Assembly (NCBI GenBank): GCA_020632975.1
Contig: JACKEL010000012.1
Span: forward strand, 1-64,000
Reading direction: 5' to 3'
Source of the DNA: Myxococcales bacterium
Lineage (GTDB): Bacteria > Myxococcota_C > UBA6777
DNA: 64,000 nt
In this document: piece after piece, positions 7,182 to 16,715 of the stretch
Layout of the letters: every line of letters starts with the position of its first letter
Position numbering within the stretch: the first letter of the stretch is position 1
The notes under the pieces: generated by a model
What the model was told of the DNA's origin: nothing
The model's database searches: none
Seen by the model: only the letters and a program-made list of their open reading frames with translations
Made by a program: the position numbers and the translations under genes

Positions 7182-9428
7182 TTAGAGAGAGGTGCGTTTT
7201 CTTCGTAGGGCGAGGCCTGCGAGGAGCAACAACAAGAAGAGAGAAAGCGGCGTTGTATCGTAAGCTTGGCACCCTGTTTTGGGCGGTGTGCTCTCGGGGA
7301 TCGGATCTGGAACACAAGCATACTCTTTACAAGTCGCGCGTGGTCCACAGTCGCTGTCTTGAAGACACTCGGGTGTGGTGATGCAGCGCCCTTTTTGACA
7401 GTAGGTCCCAGCGCCACAAGCGGGCGTACAGTTTCCTGTTTGGTTTCCGCCATCTGTGGGAGGAGGTTCCACTGGGGGTTGGCTACAGATGTTGTTTGTA
7501 CACACGAGGCTGGGGGCGCAGTCGTTGTTGGTTTGGCAGCTATTACGGGGGACGCAGCTTGTATTGCGGCAGATGTCGCTGGCTTGGCAGTCTGTATCTA
7601 CTGTGCAAGTTCCAGGGTTTGTACTTCCTTTGCAGGCGTATTGTTGGCAGGAACCGCCGCCCGAACAGTCGCTGTCTTGGTTACAGAAGCAGACCCCATC
7701 GTTGCGACCTGTGAGGGCTGAACAGGGTTCTCCACCTGCACATGGTTTGGTGCTTTGGGGGACGCAAAGTGGGAAGCAGATCCCCGTGGATGCGCCTTGT
7801 TGGAGCACGGTACAGAAAAGTCCCGTGGCGCAGAGGTTTTGGGCATCACAGACGTCGCCGCGTTGTCGAGTCCCAGGCGCATCTGGGATGCAGAAGCCTT
7901 GGACTGTTTCGCATTTTTTGTAGAGGCCCGTACACTGCGCTTCGGACTGACAGGGTCTTACACAAACATTGTTGAGGCAGTTAAGTCCTGTTGCGCAGTT
8001 GGGATTGCATGCTTCGCCTTCTTGACCGCCTTGGTTTCCACCCCCGATACAACGGAAACTTTGGCAAGACTTGCCGTTGTTACAGTCGCCATCGTTTTGG
8101 CAAGCGCAGGCTTTTTCACCATTGCCGAGGTCATAGCACTTTTCGCCCGTGACGCAGGAGCCGCCATTTGTGCAAAGAGAGAGGCAGACCCCCGAAGTGG
8201 CACCTTGCGAAGTGGAAACGCAGGTCAAGCCTGACTCGCAAAGGATGTTGTTATCGCAGGGTTCGCCGAGCTTTCTTTTGTCTCCGCTGTTGCTACAGCG
8301 CAGTTCTGTTGTGCAGGTCTTGCCGCCACTACAGTCTCCGTCGCTTTGGCAGGCACAAGCGGCGCTTCCGTTGGTGAGGTCTTTGCATGTTTCACCGTTG
8401 GGACAAGCGCGTGTCGTGCTGCAATCCTCGAAGCAAACGCCGCTGGTGGAGCCTTGTTGGAGGACGACGCAGGTGAGGCCATTGGCACAAAGATTCTGGC
8501 CGTCGCAAGTTTCGCCGAGTTTGCGGTTGCCGCCTGTTGTGGAACCGCCCACGCATTGGTAGTTTTGGCAGGTCTTTCCATTGTTGCAGTCTGTGTCGCT
8601 TTGGCAGGCGCAGACCGAACCACCGCTGGTGAGGGCTGTGCACTTTTCCCCAGAGCCGCAAAAGCCGCCTGCATTGGTGCAATTGCTCAAACAAACGCCA
8701 CTGGTCCCTTGTGAGTTGGTGAGGACACAGGTGAGACCCGAACTACAGTCTGTGGGGGCGCTGCATGTATCGCCGACGTTGCCTGTTCCTGGGTTTCCGT
8801 TGCCTGGATAGATGGTACATACACCGCTGATATCGTCTTGTTTGAGTGTTCGACAAGGACAAAGACCAGGCGAGGCTGTCGCAAACATCGTAGCATCCGT
8901 CACTGGGGTATGATCCAAGCCCAACAAGTGGCCGATCTCGTGGGTCACGGTGCCCACCACATCGAACTGTTGGCCTGTGGGTTGTGTGGACCATTGGTAG
9001 CTTGAATTGAAGATGATGTCTGCGTCGAGGAAGTCGCCTGTTTGTTGATTGATATTGGGGACGGTAAGGGCCAAGGCTGTAGGGAATTGGCTGCTTGGGA
9101 TGGTGCTATTCCAGACCAAGACGTTGTTGCCATCGAACTGGCTCCACAGACTTTGGCTGGTTCCGCCGTAGTTGGCGCGAAAACTGGTGCAGGTGGGAGC
9201 GGCCCACTGTTGAAAAGCCCCTTGCATCACACTGACCACTTGGGACTGGCCGATCTGTGTGAAGCCGTTGGCGTTGTAAAACCATGTGATCGGAAGTGTC
9301 GGCCATTTGGCGGTTTTCCCTGTGTTGGTTTTGATCTGGACAAAGGCTTGGGTGGACGTGCCACCAAAAAGCATCGTCAAGCAGAGAAGGGCCACGCTGC
9401 ATGCGGTGCGAAGTGCACGAGAGATCAT
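7182..9428 (-). CDS. Secreted matrixin-like metalloprotease with Cys-rich repeats and MYXO-CTERM-like tail
   Basis: A 748-residue secreted protein. A signal peptide (1-28) leads to an M10-type metalloprotease domain with the zinc motif HEIGHLLGLDH (His163, Glu164, His167, His173) and a candidate Met-turn at Met181. Residues 210-700 hold repeated Cys-rich units of the form 'GxxCxxxxxCxxGLTCV...SGVC'. The C-terminus 'TGCQAYDTTP' plus a hydrophobic helix and RRKR resembles MYXO-CTERM sorting tails, predicting surface anchoring after processing. ATG 9428 has an excellent AAGGAGG site and overlaps the stop of the upstream gene as ATGA, so translation is coupled. Confidence 0.85.
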   Translation of the reverse strand: MISRALRTACSVALLCLTMLFGGTSTQAFVQIKTNTGKTAKWPTLPITWFYNANGFTQIGQSQVVSVMQGAFQQWAAPTCTSFRANYGGTSQSLWSQFDGNNVLVWNSTIPSSQFPTALALTVPNINQQTGDFLDADIIFNSSYQWSTQPTGQQFDVVGTVTHEIGHLLGLDHTPVTDATMFATASPGLCPCRTLKQDDISGVCTIYPGNGNPGTGNVGDTCSAPTDCSSGLTCVLTNSQGTSGVCLSNCTNAGGFCGSGEKCTALTSGGSVCACQSDTDCNNGKTCQNYQCVGGSTTGGNRKLGETCDGQNLCANGLTCVVLQQGSTSGVCFEDCSTTRACPNGETCKDLTNGSAACACQSDGDCSGGKTCTTELRCSNSGDKRKLGEPCDNNILCESGLTCVSTSQGATSGVCLSLCTNGGSCVTGEKCYDLGNGEKACACQNDGDCNNGKSCQSFRCIGGGNQGGQEGEACNPNCATGLNCLNNVCVRPCQSEAQCTGLYKKCETVQGFCIPDAPGTRQRGDVCDAQNLCATGLFCTVLQQGASTGICFPLCVPQSTKPCAGGEPCSALTGRNDGVCFCNQDSDCSGGGSCQQYACKGSTNPGTCTVDTDCQASDICRNTSCVPRNSCQTNNDCAPSLVCTNNICSQPPVEPPPTDGGNQTGNCTPACGAGTYCQKGRCITTPECLQDSDCGPRATCKEYACVPDPIPESTPPKTGCQAYDTTPLSLFLLLLLAGLALRRKRTSL

Positions 9429-10306
9429 CGCGAGCCTCCTTGCTGGGATGTTTGAACGCTCGGTTTCACGGTGCTTTGGGGAGCTGCGAGGCGTTGCAAA
9501 CGTTGTTGCACGATCGTTCCTTGGAGGGGCTTCACAAAAGAAGGCAAGCGTTGTTTTTGCAAAGCGCCTAGGGGAGCGGGTTTCCATGTGCTGCGATCAG
9601 AAACAGCGCGGATTGGAGCACGGATGCTGCGAAAGGTTGGGAGGACGCGTCGCTGGGCAGGTCGCGTGGGGGCTGTGATCGTGGGTTGGAGACGATTGGG
9701 AAGCACCTGTGTAGGCGTGGAAAGTCCCATGGGTTTGGGCCTTTCCAAGAAGGAGCGGACACGGACGCGCAATGCATCCAGATCCAACGGGCGTTCGCTC
9801 ATGATGGGTGTTTGGATGCGATCAACAGGGTTGCTCGTGTGGCGATAAAAGGCCAGCCCTTCGACTTCACGACGCAAGAGTGTGCGTCCTTCGTGGAAAA
9901 AGACCGTAAACTTTCCTGCACCAAAGTCTTGGATAAAGAGAAAGCCTGCTTGTTTTTCGGGGGCAAGAAAGACCACGACCTCTTCGCCTGCGGTAAAGCG
10001 GGCGGCACCAGCGATCAGTGTGGTGCGTTCCCCGATGGTCCCTCCAAGTTGTCGAACTGTGAGTTCTGTGGGCGCGGAGCCTTTCAGCGTCTCGGTGACT
10101 TGGAGTTTTATATCTGTATAGATGTGTCCATTGCCTTTGTAGATAAAGCTTGTTTTTGACAAGACGCGGCCGCGTACGATGCGTGCGGCTTCTTGGATCT
10201 GCTGATCCAAGCTGCGATACACCAACAGCGTGGCTTCTGCCGATTGTACGCCAATTCCGAGGCCGAGCAGCCATAGCGCCAATCCCCACCATCCTCGTTT
10301 TCTCAC
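9425..10306 (-). CDS. Secreted protein of unknown function coupled to the matrixin-like protease
   Basis: A 293-residue exported protein. The N-terminal signal (1-25, cleavage near 'SAEA') is followed by a compact domain (30-175) with 'IVRGRVLSKTS', 'QVTETLKG' and 'VVVFLAPE' strands, a beta-rich pattern common in proteins encoded beside secreted metalloproteases. The C-terminal 90 residues are Pro/Arg/Thr-rich and likely unstructured. The start is GTG with an AGGAGG site five bases away. The stop overlaps the protease start, so the two are probably made and exported together. It might be a propeptide-like partner or inhibitor, but this is inference only. Confidence 0.7.
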   Translation of the reverse strand: MRKRGWWGLALWLLGLGIGVQSAEATLLVYRSLDQQIQEAARIVRGRVLSKTSFIYKGNGHIYTDIKLQVTETLKGSAPTELTVRQLGGTIGERTTLIAGAARFTAGEEVVVFLAPEKQAGFLFIQDFGAGKFTVFFHEGRTLLRREVEGLAFYRHTSNPVDRIQTPIMSERPLDLDALRVRVRSFLERPKPMGLSTPTQVLPNRLQPTITAPTRPAQRRVLPTFRSIRAPIRAVSDRSTWKPAPLGALQKQRLPSFVKPLQGTIVQQRLQRLAAPQSTVKPSVQTSQQGGSR

Positions 10307-10543
10307 GATTGCCTCCTTATTTATGGATCAACCAATCAATATGCATCTTCTATTTTCGTCACCTGTTTGTTTTTGTTCTCTCTTGTGTGTCGTGTCTTAC
10401 AGGGAAGGCTCGAAGAATGTATCTCCCCACCATAACAGAGATCTTTTTCGTTCTCTACTCTACCCATAGACCTTTGCTTGCGAGGCTTGGTCTTGTGGCT
10501 TGTTGGAGTGGGGCCTATAGAAGAGGAACGCGCTGGAGATTTG

Positions 10544-10585
10544 GGCGAATCGACGGGGATATGAGGCGAATCGACGGGGATATGG
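10544..10585. repeat. 21-base tandem duplication in a 320-base gap
   Basis: Two adjacent copies of a 21-base unit (10544-10564, 10565-10585) differ at one base. They sit downstream of the glmU-like gene. The rest of 10307-10627 shows no gene; it should hold the promoter for the protease operon. Confidence 0.7.
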
Positions 10586-10627
10586 GGGGATTTTTTCGAG
10601 GCCGCGAGAGTGCGGAGAGATCGTGGA

Positions 10628-11608
10628 TTACTCAAAACCGCGGGTGGTTCGGGCAGGGACTGTGGTGTTGGCGGGGATCGTGGTGTCTTTGAGGTAGCTT
10701 CCTGCGCCTACATGTGCGCCTTCACCAAGAGAGGTCTTTCCATAAAAAGCGCAGTGTGGCCCGATCTCTACGTCGCTTTCGACGGATACGTCGTAGTCCA
10801 TCCAGATGGTGTCAGGAAGGTGCATGGTCACACCTTGTTTCATCAGGTGTTGTTGGCGGCGGTGTAACCACTCTTGTTCGAGGAAGGAGAGTTGTGCACG
10901 GTCGTTGACGCCCATCACTTCGATCGCATCTTTAACGATCAAAGCCTCGACATGACGGCCTTGTTGGACGGCCAAAGAGACGATGTCTGTGAGGTAGAAC
11001 TCGCCTTGAGCATTTTGGTCGTCGATCTTGTCGAGTGCACCAAGCAAAAAGTCCCGTTCGACGAGGTAGATCGCTGCATTACACTCTTTGATCTTGCGTT
11101 CTGTGGTGTTGCAGTCTTTGTGTTCTTGGATCTTTTGGACCTTGCCGTGTTCGTCGCGGACGATGCGCCCGTATCCTGTAGGATCTTCAACCTCAAAGGT
11201 GATCATCCCGATAGCTGCTTGCGTTTGTTCTTTACGTTGGATCATCTCGCGCAAGGTTTCTTCGCTCAACAAAGGGACATCACCGCACAAAAGCAAGACC
11301 TCGCTGGGACCGTCGATTAGGTGCTCTTGGGCGCATTGAACAGCGTGGGCTGTTCCGCGTTGTTCGGCTTGGAGCGCGTAACGCAGCGTGCCTTGGCCAA
11401 AACGCGCGTCGAGTTGTTCTTGGACGGCTTCTGCTTGGTGCCCGATGATCAAGACGATTCGCTTGGGGGAGAGGGACTGGGACAAGTGGATCGGGTGTGC
11501 TGCGAGTGGGATTCCACCGAGAGGATGAAGCACTTTGGCGAGCTGTGAGCGCATCCGAGTTCCTTTGCCTGCGGCAAGGATCAAGACATTGAGATCATGG
11601 GTGGACAC
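10628..11608 (-). CDS. glmU: GlmU-like UDP-GlcNAc pyrophosphorylase lacking the acetyltransferase domain
   Basis: A 326-residue nucleotidyltransferase. The UTP-binding motif LILAAGKGTRMRS (9-21) and KVLHPLGG open an N-terminal Rossmann-type domain of GlmU kind. 'GDVPLL', 'YGRIVRDEHGKV' and 'NAAIYL' follow. Only a few hexapeptide coils are present (about 265-320), so the left-handed helix and C-terminal acetyltransferase site of normal GlmU (about 450 residues) are missing. It should make UDP-GlcNAc from GlcNAc-1-P, with acetylation supplied elsewhere; another sugar nucleotide is possible. The start is GTG with AAGGAG upstream. It is followed downstream by the protease operon. Confidence 0.8.
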   Translation of the reverse strand: MSTHDLNVLILAAGKGTRMRSQLAKVLHPLGGIPLAAHPIHLSQSLSPKRIVLIIGHQAEAVQEQLDARFGQGTLRYALQAEQRGTAHAVQCAQEHLIDGPSEVLLLCGDVPLLSEETLREMIQRKEQTQAAIGMITFEVEDPTGYGRIVRDEHGKVQKIQEHKDCNTTERKIKECNAAIYLVERDFLLGALDKIDDQNAQGEFYLTDIVSLAVQQGRHVEALIVKDAIEVMGVNDRAQLSFLEQEWLHRRQQHLMKQGVTMHLPDTIWMDYDVSVESDVEIGPHCAFYGKTSLGEGAHVGAGSYLKDTTIPANTTVPARTTRGFE

Positions 11609-11668
11609 GAATATCTCCTTGTATCGGTAGAAAACGATGGTTCGATTGGATATGGATGGTTGAAGAGA

Positions 11669-13252
11669 TTAGCTTTTGAGTTGGTAGGTTCGTGAAAGAG
11701 GCGGATCTTCCGAAGGAAGCAGGCGACCGTTGGCTGCGAGGTGTTCTGCGATGTAGAAGATCGCGTCCATCTGTTCGCCACGTTGGAGCGCTTCTGCGAG
11801 TGCGGGGACCGAAAAAGTCTCTTGGGGATGCGCACGCAGAAGCGCCATCACTTCTTTTTGCAACGAAAGAAACGCACCAGCCGCCTTTTTCCCAGCCTCG
11901 ACGCCAGGTTGATGATAGGCGTTGATGTTGATCAAAGAAGCGTACAAACCCACAGCGCGTTCGAAAAGTGCGATCAACATCCCAAGGCTCTTGGCGGAGA
12001 CTTCGGGGAGCGTGATATGCAAGGAACGACGGCCACTTTCCCACAAGGCTTGGCGCGTTCCATACAAAAAGCCCAACAAATAATCACCTGATGTGATCTC
12101 TTCTTCGACTTCCATGGAGTTGCCTTTGCGGTCTTGGAGGACTTCGATAAAGGTCACGAAAAAGTCGTCTGCTCCATCGCGAAGCTGCTGCACAAAAGCG
12201 TGCTGGTCAGTCGATCCTTTGTTTCCATATACGCTAAGTCCTTGGTTTACCACACGTTGTTGTCTGTCGAGTTCCTTGCCTAGCGACTCCATTACCAACT
12301 GTTGGAGATAACGACTCAAAAGAAGCAAGCGATCTTTGTAAGGCAAGACCACCATATCGCGCTGACCACGGCCATCTCCCGCATAGTGCCAACTCAATGC
12401 AAGGCGGGCGGCGGGATTCTCTCGCACGATCTGACGTCGGGTACAAACGTCCATCGCGGCTGCGCCTGCCAACAGTGTTTCGATGTCCACGCCTTGTAGC
12501 GCTGCGGGCAAAAGTCCCACAGGAGAGAGCAGCGAAGTACGTCCGCCCACCCAGTCCCAGATCGGAAAGGTGTCCAACATGCCGCTGCGTTGGGCCAGAT
12601 CATCGAGCTTACTTCCTGCGCCCGTAATCGCTACGGCGTGTCGTTCAAACGGCAGACCCCGTGCCTCAAAAGCCGCTTTGATCTCAAGCATGCCATTGTG
12701 GGTTTCTTTGGTCCCACCTGACTTTGAGACGATCAACACCAACGTGGAAGAAAGCTGTTCGCCAAGGTCCATCAAGAGACGATCGATACCGTCAGGGTCG
12801 GTGTTATCGAGGAAGTAGCCTTCCATCTCGTCTGTGGAGGTGCGCAAAGCATCGTAGACGAGTTGTGGACCTAGCGCAGAACCCCCGATGCCGATCTGCA
12901 AAAAGCGCGTAAAGGCGGGCTGTGTGGTCGGTCGCACTTGGCCGCTGTGGATCGCGTGAGCAAAGTCCTTGATGCGTTTGACGCTGGTTTCGATCTCTTC
13001 GCGGATGGCGGCAGTGGGGGCAAGTTTGGCATCACGTAGCCAGTAATGCCCAACCATCCGTTGTTCATCAGCGTTGGCGATGGCACCTTGTTCGAGGCCT
13101 TGCATCTCTTCAAAGGCCGCTCCCATCGCGGGAGTCATCTCTTCCCAGAAGCTTTCGGGGATACCCATGCGGCTCAGATCGATCCGCAGAGGAACCTGTT
13201 CATCCCACCAATAACTCTCGCAAAAGTGTTCCCATGCTTGGTTTTTATGCAT
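11669..13252 (-). CDS. pgi: Glucose-6-phosphate isomerase
   Basis: A 527-residue phosphoglucose isomerase that interconverts glucose-6-P and fructose-6-P. The sugar-phosphate motif 'VSKSGGTKET', 'IGIGGSALGPQL' and the late 'NINAYHQPGVEAGK' segment are characteristic. The N-terminal 'LRIDLSRMGIP' type is the variant common in delta-proteobacteria. Together with the GlmU-like gene just downstream on the same strand (60-base gap) it feeds the hexosamine and cell-wall precursor route. Confidence 0.95.
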   Translation of the reverse strand: MHKNQAWEHFCESYWWDEQVPLRIDLSRMGIPESFWEEMTPAMGAAFEEMQGLEQGAIANADEQRMVGHYWLRDAKLAPTAAIREEIETSVKRIKDFAHAIHSGQVRPTTQPAFTRFLQIGIGGSALGPQLVYDALRTSTDEMEGYFLDNTDPDGIDRLLMDLGEQLSSTLVLIVSKSGGTKETHNGMLEIKAAFEARGLPFERHAVAITGAGSKLDDLAQRSGMLDTFPIWDWVGGRTSLLSPVGLLPAALQGVDIETLLAGAAAMDVCTRRQIVRENPAARLALSWHYAGDGRGQRDMVVLPYKDRLLLLSRYLQQLVMESLGKELDRQQRVVNQGLSVYGNKGSTDQHAFVQQLRDGADDFFVTFIEVLQDRKGNSMEVEEEITSGDYLLGFLYGTRQALWESGRRSLHITLPEVSAKSLGMLIALFERAVGLYASLININAYHQPGVEAGKKAAGAFLSLQKEVMALLRAHPQETFSVPALAEALQRGEQMDAIFYIAEHLAANGRLLPSEDPPLSRTYQLKS

Positions 13253-13313
13253 TCGTCATTGACTCCATATGTTTGTTTGGAAGAGCAGAGAAGGTGGAAG
13301 GGCAAAGAAAGTG

Positions 13314-15281
13314 TCATTCGCCGCGGTAGATGGTCAAACCGCTCGCGGGGGAACCGAACCACTTTTCACCTGTGGGGGAAACACTGATCACGGTGATCTC
13401 ATCGGATACAAGGCCCATCTCGTGATTGAAAGAACGCCAAGAGGTTCCATCATAACAAGCCACACCTTTTTTGGTGCCGATCCAGATCTTATGGCCTTCG
13501 GTCGCGACAGCAAGGACATTTTTGTCGGGGAGACCATCGCGTTTGGTGAAGTGCTTGAAAGCACCACCTTTCATACGAAAAAGACCGACCTTGGTGGCGA
13601 ACCACAAGTTACCTTTGTTGTCGCTTGAGATCCCGTTGACCACACCGCGACCGCCTGCTCCACTCATGTAACCAATGCGCTGCCACCGCCCACGCAACGG
13701 GCGTTTGATCACACCACCACCTTTGAAACCAATGTACAACGTAAGATCTTTATCGAGGTGGGTGGCTTGGACAGGATAAGCGGGATCTAGGAGGCCCAGT
13801 GTGTTGCGTTCGTTGTAAGTCTTCCAGCTTTCTCCGTTGTAGAGGCTGGCGCCTTTTTGCTCGTGGACAAACCACAGTCCTTCGGGCGTAAGGTGAGCGC
13901 CCACGACGTTGTTGCTGGCGATGCCTGCGAGGACGTCAAAGGCTTTCCAGTTTCGGCCTTTGTGGCGGTAGGCACCTGCACCAAAAGTTCCGATCCATGC
14001 GGAGTTTGTGGGATCAAAGGTAAAGGAGCGAACGTCAGGGGTCGTCAGTTCGTTTGCGTAGTTGTACCAGTATCCGTTGTGATAACGACTTGCGCCTGAA
14101 CTGGTCCCGATCCAAGCCGCACCATCGGGGCCATGAGAGATCGCATAGATCTTGTTCCCGACAATACCGATCCCCAGTCGATTCCAACGGCGGTTTTGGT
14201 ACATCGCGATCCCGTTGAGATAGGTCGCAGCAAGGATGGTCCCACCTGGGCCGCCCATCAGTGCGCGGATATCGGTTCCAGGAAGTCCTTGACGGCGGTT
14301 GATCGTGGACCAACGTCGATTACGAAGGTAGCTGATCCCGTTGTCTTTGGTCCCAAACCACACGCCACCGCCCGCATCGACATAGATGGACTGAACGATG
14401 GGGCCAGCCATACCATGCGTGGTGTTGTAGCTACGGGTGTTTTCGCTGGTGTAGTGGATCGCGCCTTGTTCGTTGCAAAACCACATCCCGCCCGTTCTGT
14501 CGCTCACTGCACAAGTCGAACCTGTGAAGGGGAACTTCTTCAAACGCTTGAAGCGACGGCCATTGTAGTAAAAGGGATTGGAGATGTTGGGGCTAAACCA
14601 GACATTCCCTTGGCTATCAAGGCCGACAGCGCGGATGTCACCGTCTGGCAGACCTTGGCGGCGTGTAAACTTTTTCCAACGCTTTCCATTCCATCGAGCA
14701 ACACCGCGTGGTGTTGCGGCCCAGATGTTTCCGTTGTTATCGCGTACAAGGCCGCGGATGTCGTTGCTTGGGAGGCCATTTTTGTATTGGTACCACTTAA
14801 AGCGGCGCGTTCCATCTTTGACCATCCCCACGCCGTAGCCTTTGGTGCCAACCCAGAGGTTGCCTTGGCGATCGAGCGCGAGGCTTGTGATGCGTTGGGC
14901 ATTGCTGTTTTTGGCTTTGGGGACATAGAAGCGATAACCACGCGAACGGATACTCCAGCGGATCACACCACTGTTGTTGGTTCCTGCCCAGATGTTATCG
15001 CTGTCTTGGATCGCACATGTGAGCTGCGAGGTACTGCGAAACGATTGCCACTCTTTGGGAGGGCCATAGATCGGAGAAAGGCCGCGGTATCGGCGTTTTT
15101 GGTTGTTTGCGCGCTTGCGTGGCTTGGGTTTGGGCCGTTCGTCGCCGGGCAAGGCGAAGTCGTCTCCACCTGCGGTCGCTGTACGATGCCAAAGGCTCCA
15201 ACAAAGGCAAAGGCTTGCAAGACTCGTTAAGATGCCAACGCGTTTCCACACGTGTTTCCATCTCTCTTGCTTTTGTCGCAT
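13314..15281 (-). CDS. Secreted beta-propeller protein (Reg_prop repeats)
   Basis: A 655-residue protein. A signal-anchor helix (about 17-38) precedes a basic linker and then repeated two-component-regulator propeller blades: 'GNLWVGTKGYG', 'GNIWAATPRG', 'GNVWFSPNIS', 'GVWFGTKDNG' and so on to the C-terminus. Such propellers usually sense ligands outside the cytoplasm as the input half of hybrid sensors; here no kinase or DNA-binding part follows, so it is a stand-alone propeller. ATG 15281 has a GGAGGAG site; the upstream in-frame ATG does not. It lies 42 bases after hutI. Confidence 0.85.
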   Translation of the reverse strand: MRQKQERWKHVWKRVGILTSLASLCLCWSLWHRTATAGGDDFALPGDERPKPKPRKRANNQKRRYRGLSPIYGPPKEWQSFRSTSQLTCAIQDSDNIWAGTNNSGVIRWSIRSRGYRFYVPKAKNSNAQRITSLALDRQGNLWVGTKGYGVGMVKDGTRRFKWYQYKNGLPSNDIRGLVRDNNGNIWAATPRGVARWNGKRWKKFTRRQGLPDGDIRAVGLDSQGNVWFSPNISNPFYYNGRRFKRLKKFPFTGSTCAVSDRTGGMWFCNEQGAIHYTSENTRSYNTTHGMAGPIVQSIYVDAGGGVWFGTKDNGISYLRNRRWSTINRRQGLPGTDIRALMGGPGGTILAATYLNGIAMYQNRRWNRLGIGIVGNKIYAISHGPDGAAWIGTSSGASRYHNGYWYNYANELTTPDVRSFTFDPTNSAWIGTFGAGAYRHKGRNWKAFDVLAGIASNNVVGAHLTPEGLWFVHEQKGASLYNGESWKTYNERNTLGLLDPAYPVQATHLDKDLTLYIGFKGGGVIKRPLRGRWQRIGYMSGAGGRGVVNGISSDNKGNLWFATKVGLFRMKGGAFKHFTKRDGLPDKNVLAVATEGHKIWIGTKKGVACYDGTSWRSFNHEMGLVSDEITVISVSPTGEKWFGSPASGLTIYRGE

Positions 15282-15323
15282 CTTCCGACTCCTCCGTATC
15301 ATTTTCTCAAGCGGGGAAAGCTG

Positions 15324-16589
15324 TTATTGAGGCAAAGAGGACTTGGGCTGCTCCCATACAAGTTGACCGCGTTTATAAACGGCCGAAGTATGGGGCACTG
15401 CATAATGGTAAAACAGGTAATCTACATCAGGGGCCGCAAAAAACGCGAGGTCGGCTTGGTAGCCTGTCGCGATACGCCCGATGCGATCGGCCCGTTGGAC
15501 TGCATGGGCCGCGCCCACCGTGACCGCATACAACACTTCTTCAGGAAGCAAGCCCATCTGCAAACAAGCTAGCGTTCCCAAAAAGGGCAGGGACTCGCTG
15601 TTGGTGGTACCCGGGTTCAGGTCCGTGGCAAGGGCGATTTGGAGCCCTGCGTCGATCATGGCGCGGGCTGGGGCATAACGCTGCTGGCGCAAACAAAAGG
15701 TCGAGCCTGGGATCAAGCAAGCAACAACCCCTGCTTCGGCCATGCGTTGAATACCTGTAGGACTGATCTCTTCGAGGTGATCCGCACTTAATGCACCAAG
15801 CTCGGCTGCAAGCTCGGCCCCTCCGCCCGCAGAAAGTTGATCCGCGTGGATTCGTGGCTTGAGCCCCAAGTCAAGCCCTTTTTGGAGCACGCGACGACCT
15901 TCCTCAATCGAAAAAGCCCCTTCTTCTACAAAGACATCGCAGGCTTCTGCGAGTCCTTCTTCTGCGACTTGGGGCAACATCTCTTCGCAAACAAGGTCGA
16001 GATAAACAGATCGATTGGGCTTGTGCTCTGTGGGGATCGTGTGGGCCCCGAGAAAAGTGGGGCTAAGTTCGATCGGGCCTTCTTGTTGAAGCGCCGCAAT
16101 CGCCCGAAGTAGCTTGAGTTCCGCTTCCGTCGAAAGCCCATAACCACTTTTGGCCTCGACGGTCGTCACACCAAAGCTCAACATCCGCTGCAAGCGTTGA
16201 CGGCCCCCATCGATCAGCTCGTCGAGTTGGGCGTTTCGGACTTCGCGCACGGTCGACATGATCCCGCCGCCAGCTTTTGCGATATCGAGGTAGCTCTTGC
16301 CTTCAAGACGTGCCCGAAACTCGCCTTGGCGACTTCCTGCCCAAACCAAGTGCGTGTGGGCATCGATCCAACCTGGCGTACAGATCGCACCTTCCATATC
16401 GAAAAGTTGTTCCCCTTCTGTCATCGAAGGCGCTTGTTCGCGTGGTCCCGCCCAGATGATCGACTCTCCTTCCAAAATAATCTCTGCGTCCGCGATGGAA
16501 CGCACCGCATCGATGGTCGTATCCATCGGGTACAAGCGGTGAATGTTGGTGAGTCGTTTCCTCGGAATGGTTTGTGTGATGCGCGACAT
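15324..16589 (-). CDS. hutI: Imidazolonepropionase
   Basis: A 421-residue amidohydrolase. The metal motif DAHTHLVWAGSR, 'SGYGLS', 'HADQLSAGGGAELA' and 'ALATDLNPGT' identify hutI, which hydrolyses imidazolone-5-propanoate to formiminoglutamate in histidine breakdown. ATG 16589 with AAGGAG fits the family N-terminus. No other hut gene is visible in the window, so the pathway is split. The propeller gene follows on the same strand. Confidence 0.95.
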   Translation of the reverse strand: MSRITQTIPRKRLTNIHRLYPMDTTIDAVRSIADAEIILEGESIIWAGPREQAPSMTEGEQLFDMEGAICTPGWIDAHTHLVWAGSRQGEFRARLEGKSYLDIAKAGGGIMSTVREVRNAQLDELIDGGRQRLQRMLSFGVTTVEAKSGYGLSTEAELKLLRAIAALQQEGPIELSPTFLGAHTIPTEHKPNRSVYLDLVCEEMLPQVAEEGLAEACDVFVEEGAFSIEEGRRVLQKGLDLGLKPRIHADQLSAGGGAELAAELGALSADHLEEISPTGIQRMAEAGVVACLIPGSTFCLRQQRYAPARAMIDAGLQIALATDLNPGTTNSESLPFLGTLACLQMGLLPEEVLYAVTVGAAHAVQRADRIGRIATGYQADLAFFAAPDVDYLFYHYAVPHTSAVYKRGQLVWEQPKSSLPQ

Positions 16590-16715
16590 CAAAAGATCTC
16601 CTTTGTTTGCGCGCAAGCATACACAAGATCGGCTACCCTGTCATGCTCCTTTGTGAAAGGAAGAGGGCGCAAGCTTTGTAGGGAAGGGGAGGATGGTGTT
16701 TTTTTGTGGGGCTGC

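Noticed and set aside
10544..10585. CRISPR or replication iterons
   Set aside because: Only two adjacent copies with no spacer and no replication gene.
14133..15230. 365-codon open frame on the plus strand
   Set aside because: It lies opposite the Reg_prop propeller gene, whose repeats and start signals are clear; the frame has no family resemblance and is a codon-bias shadow.
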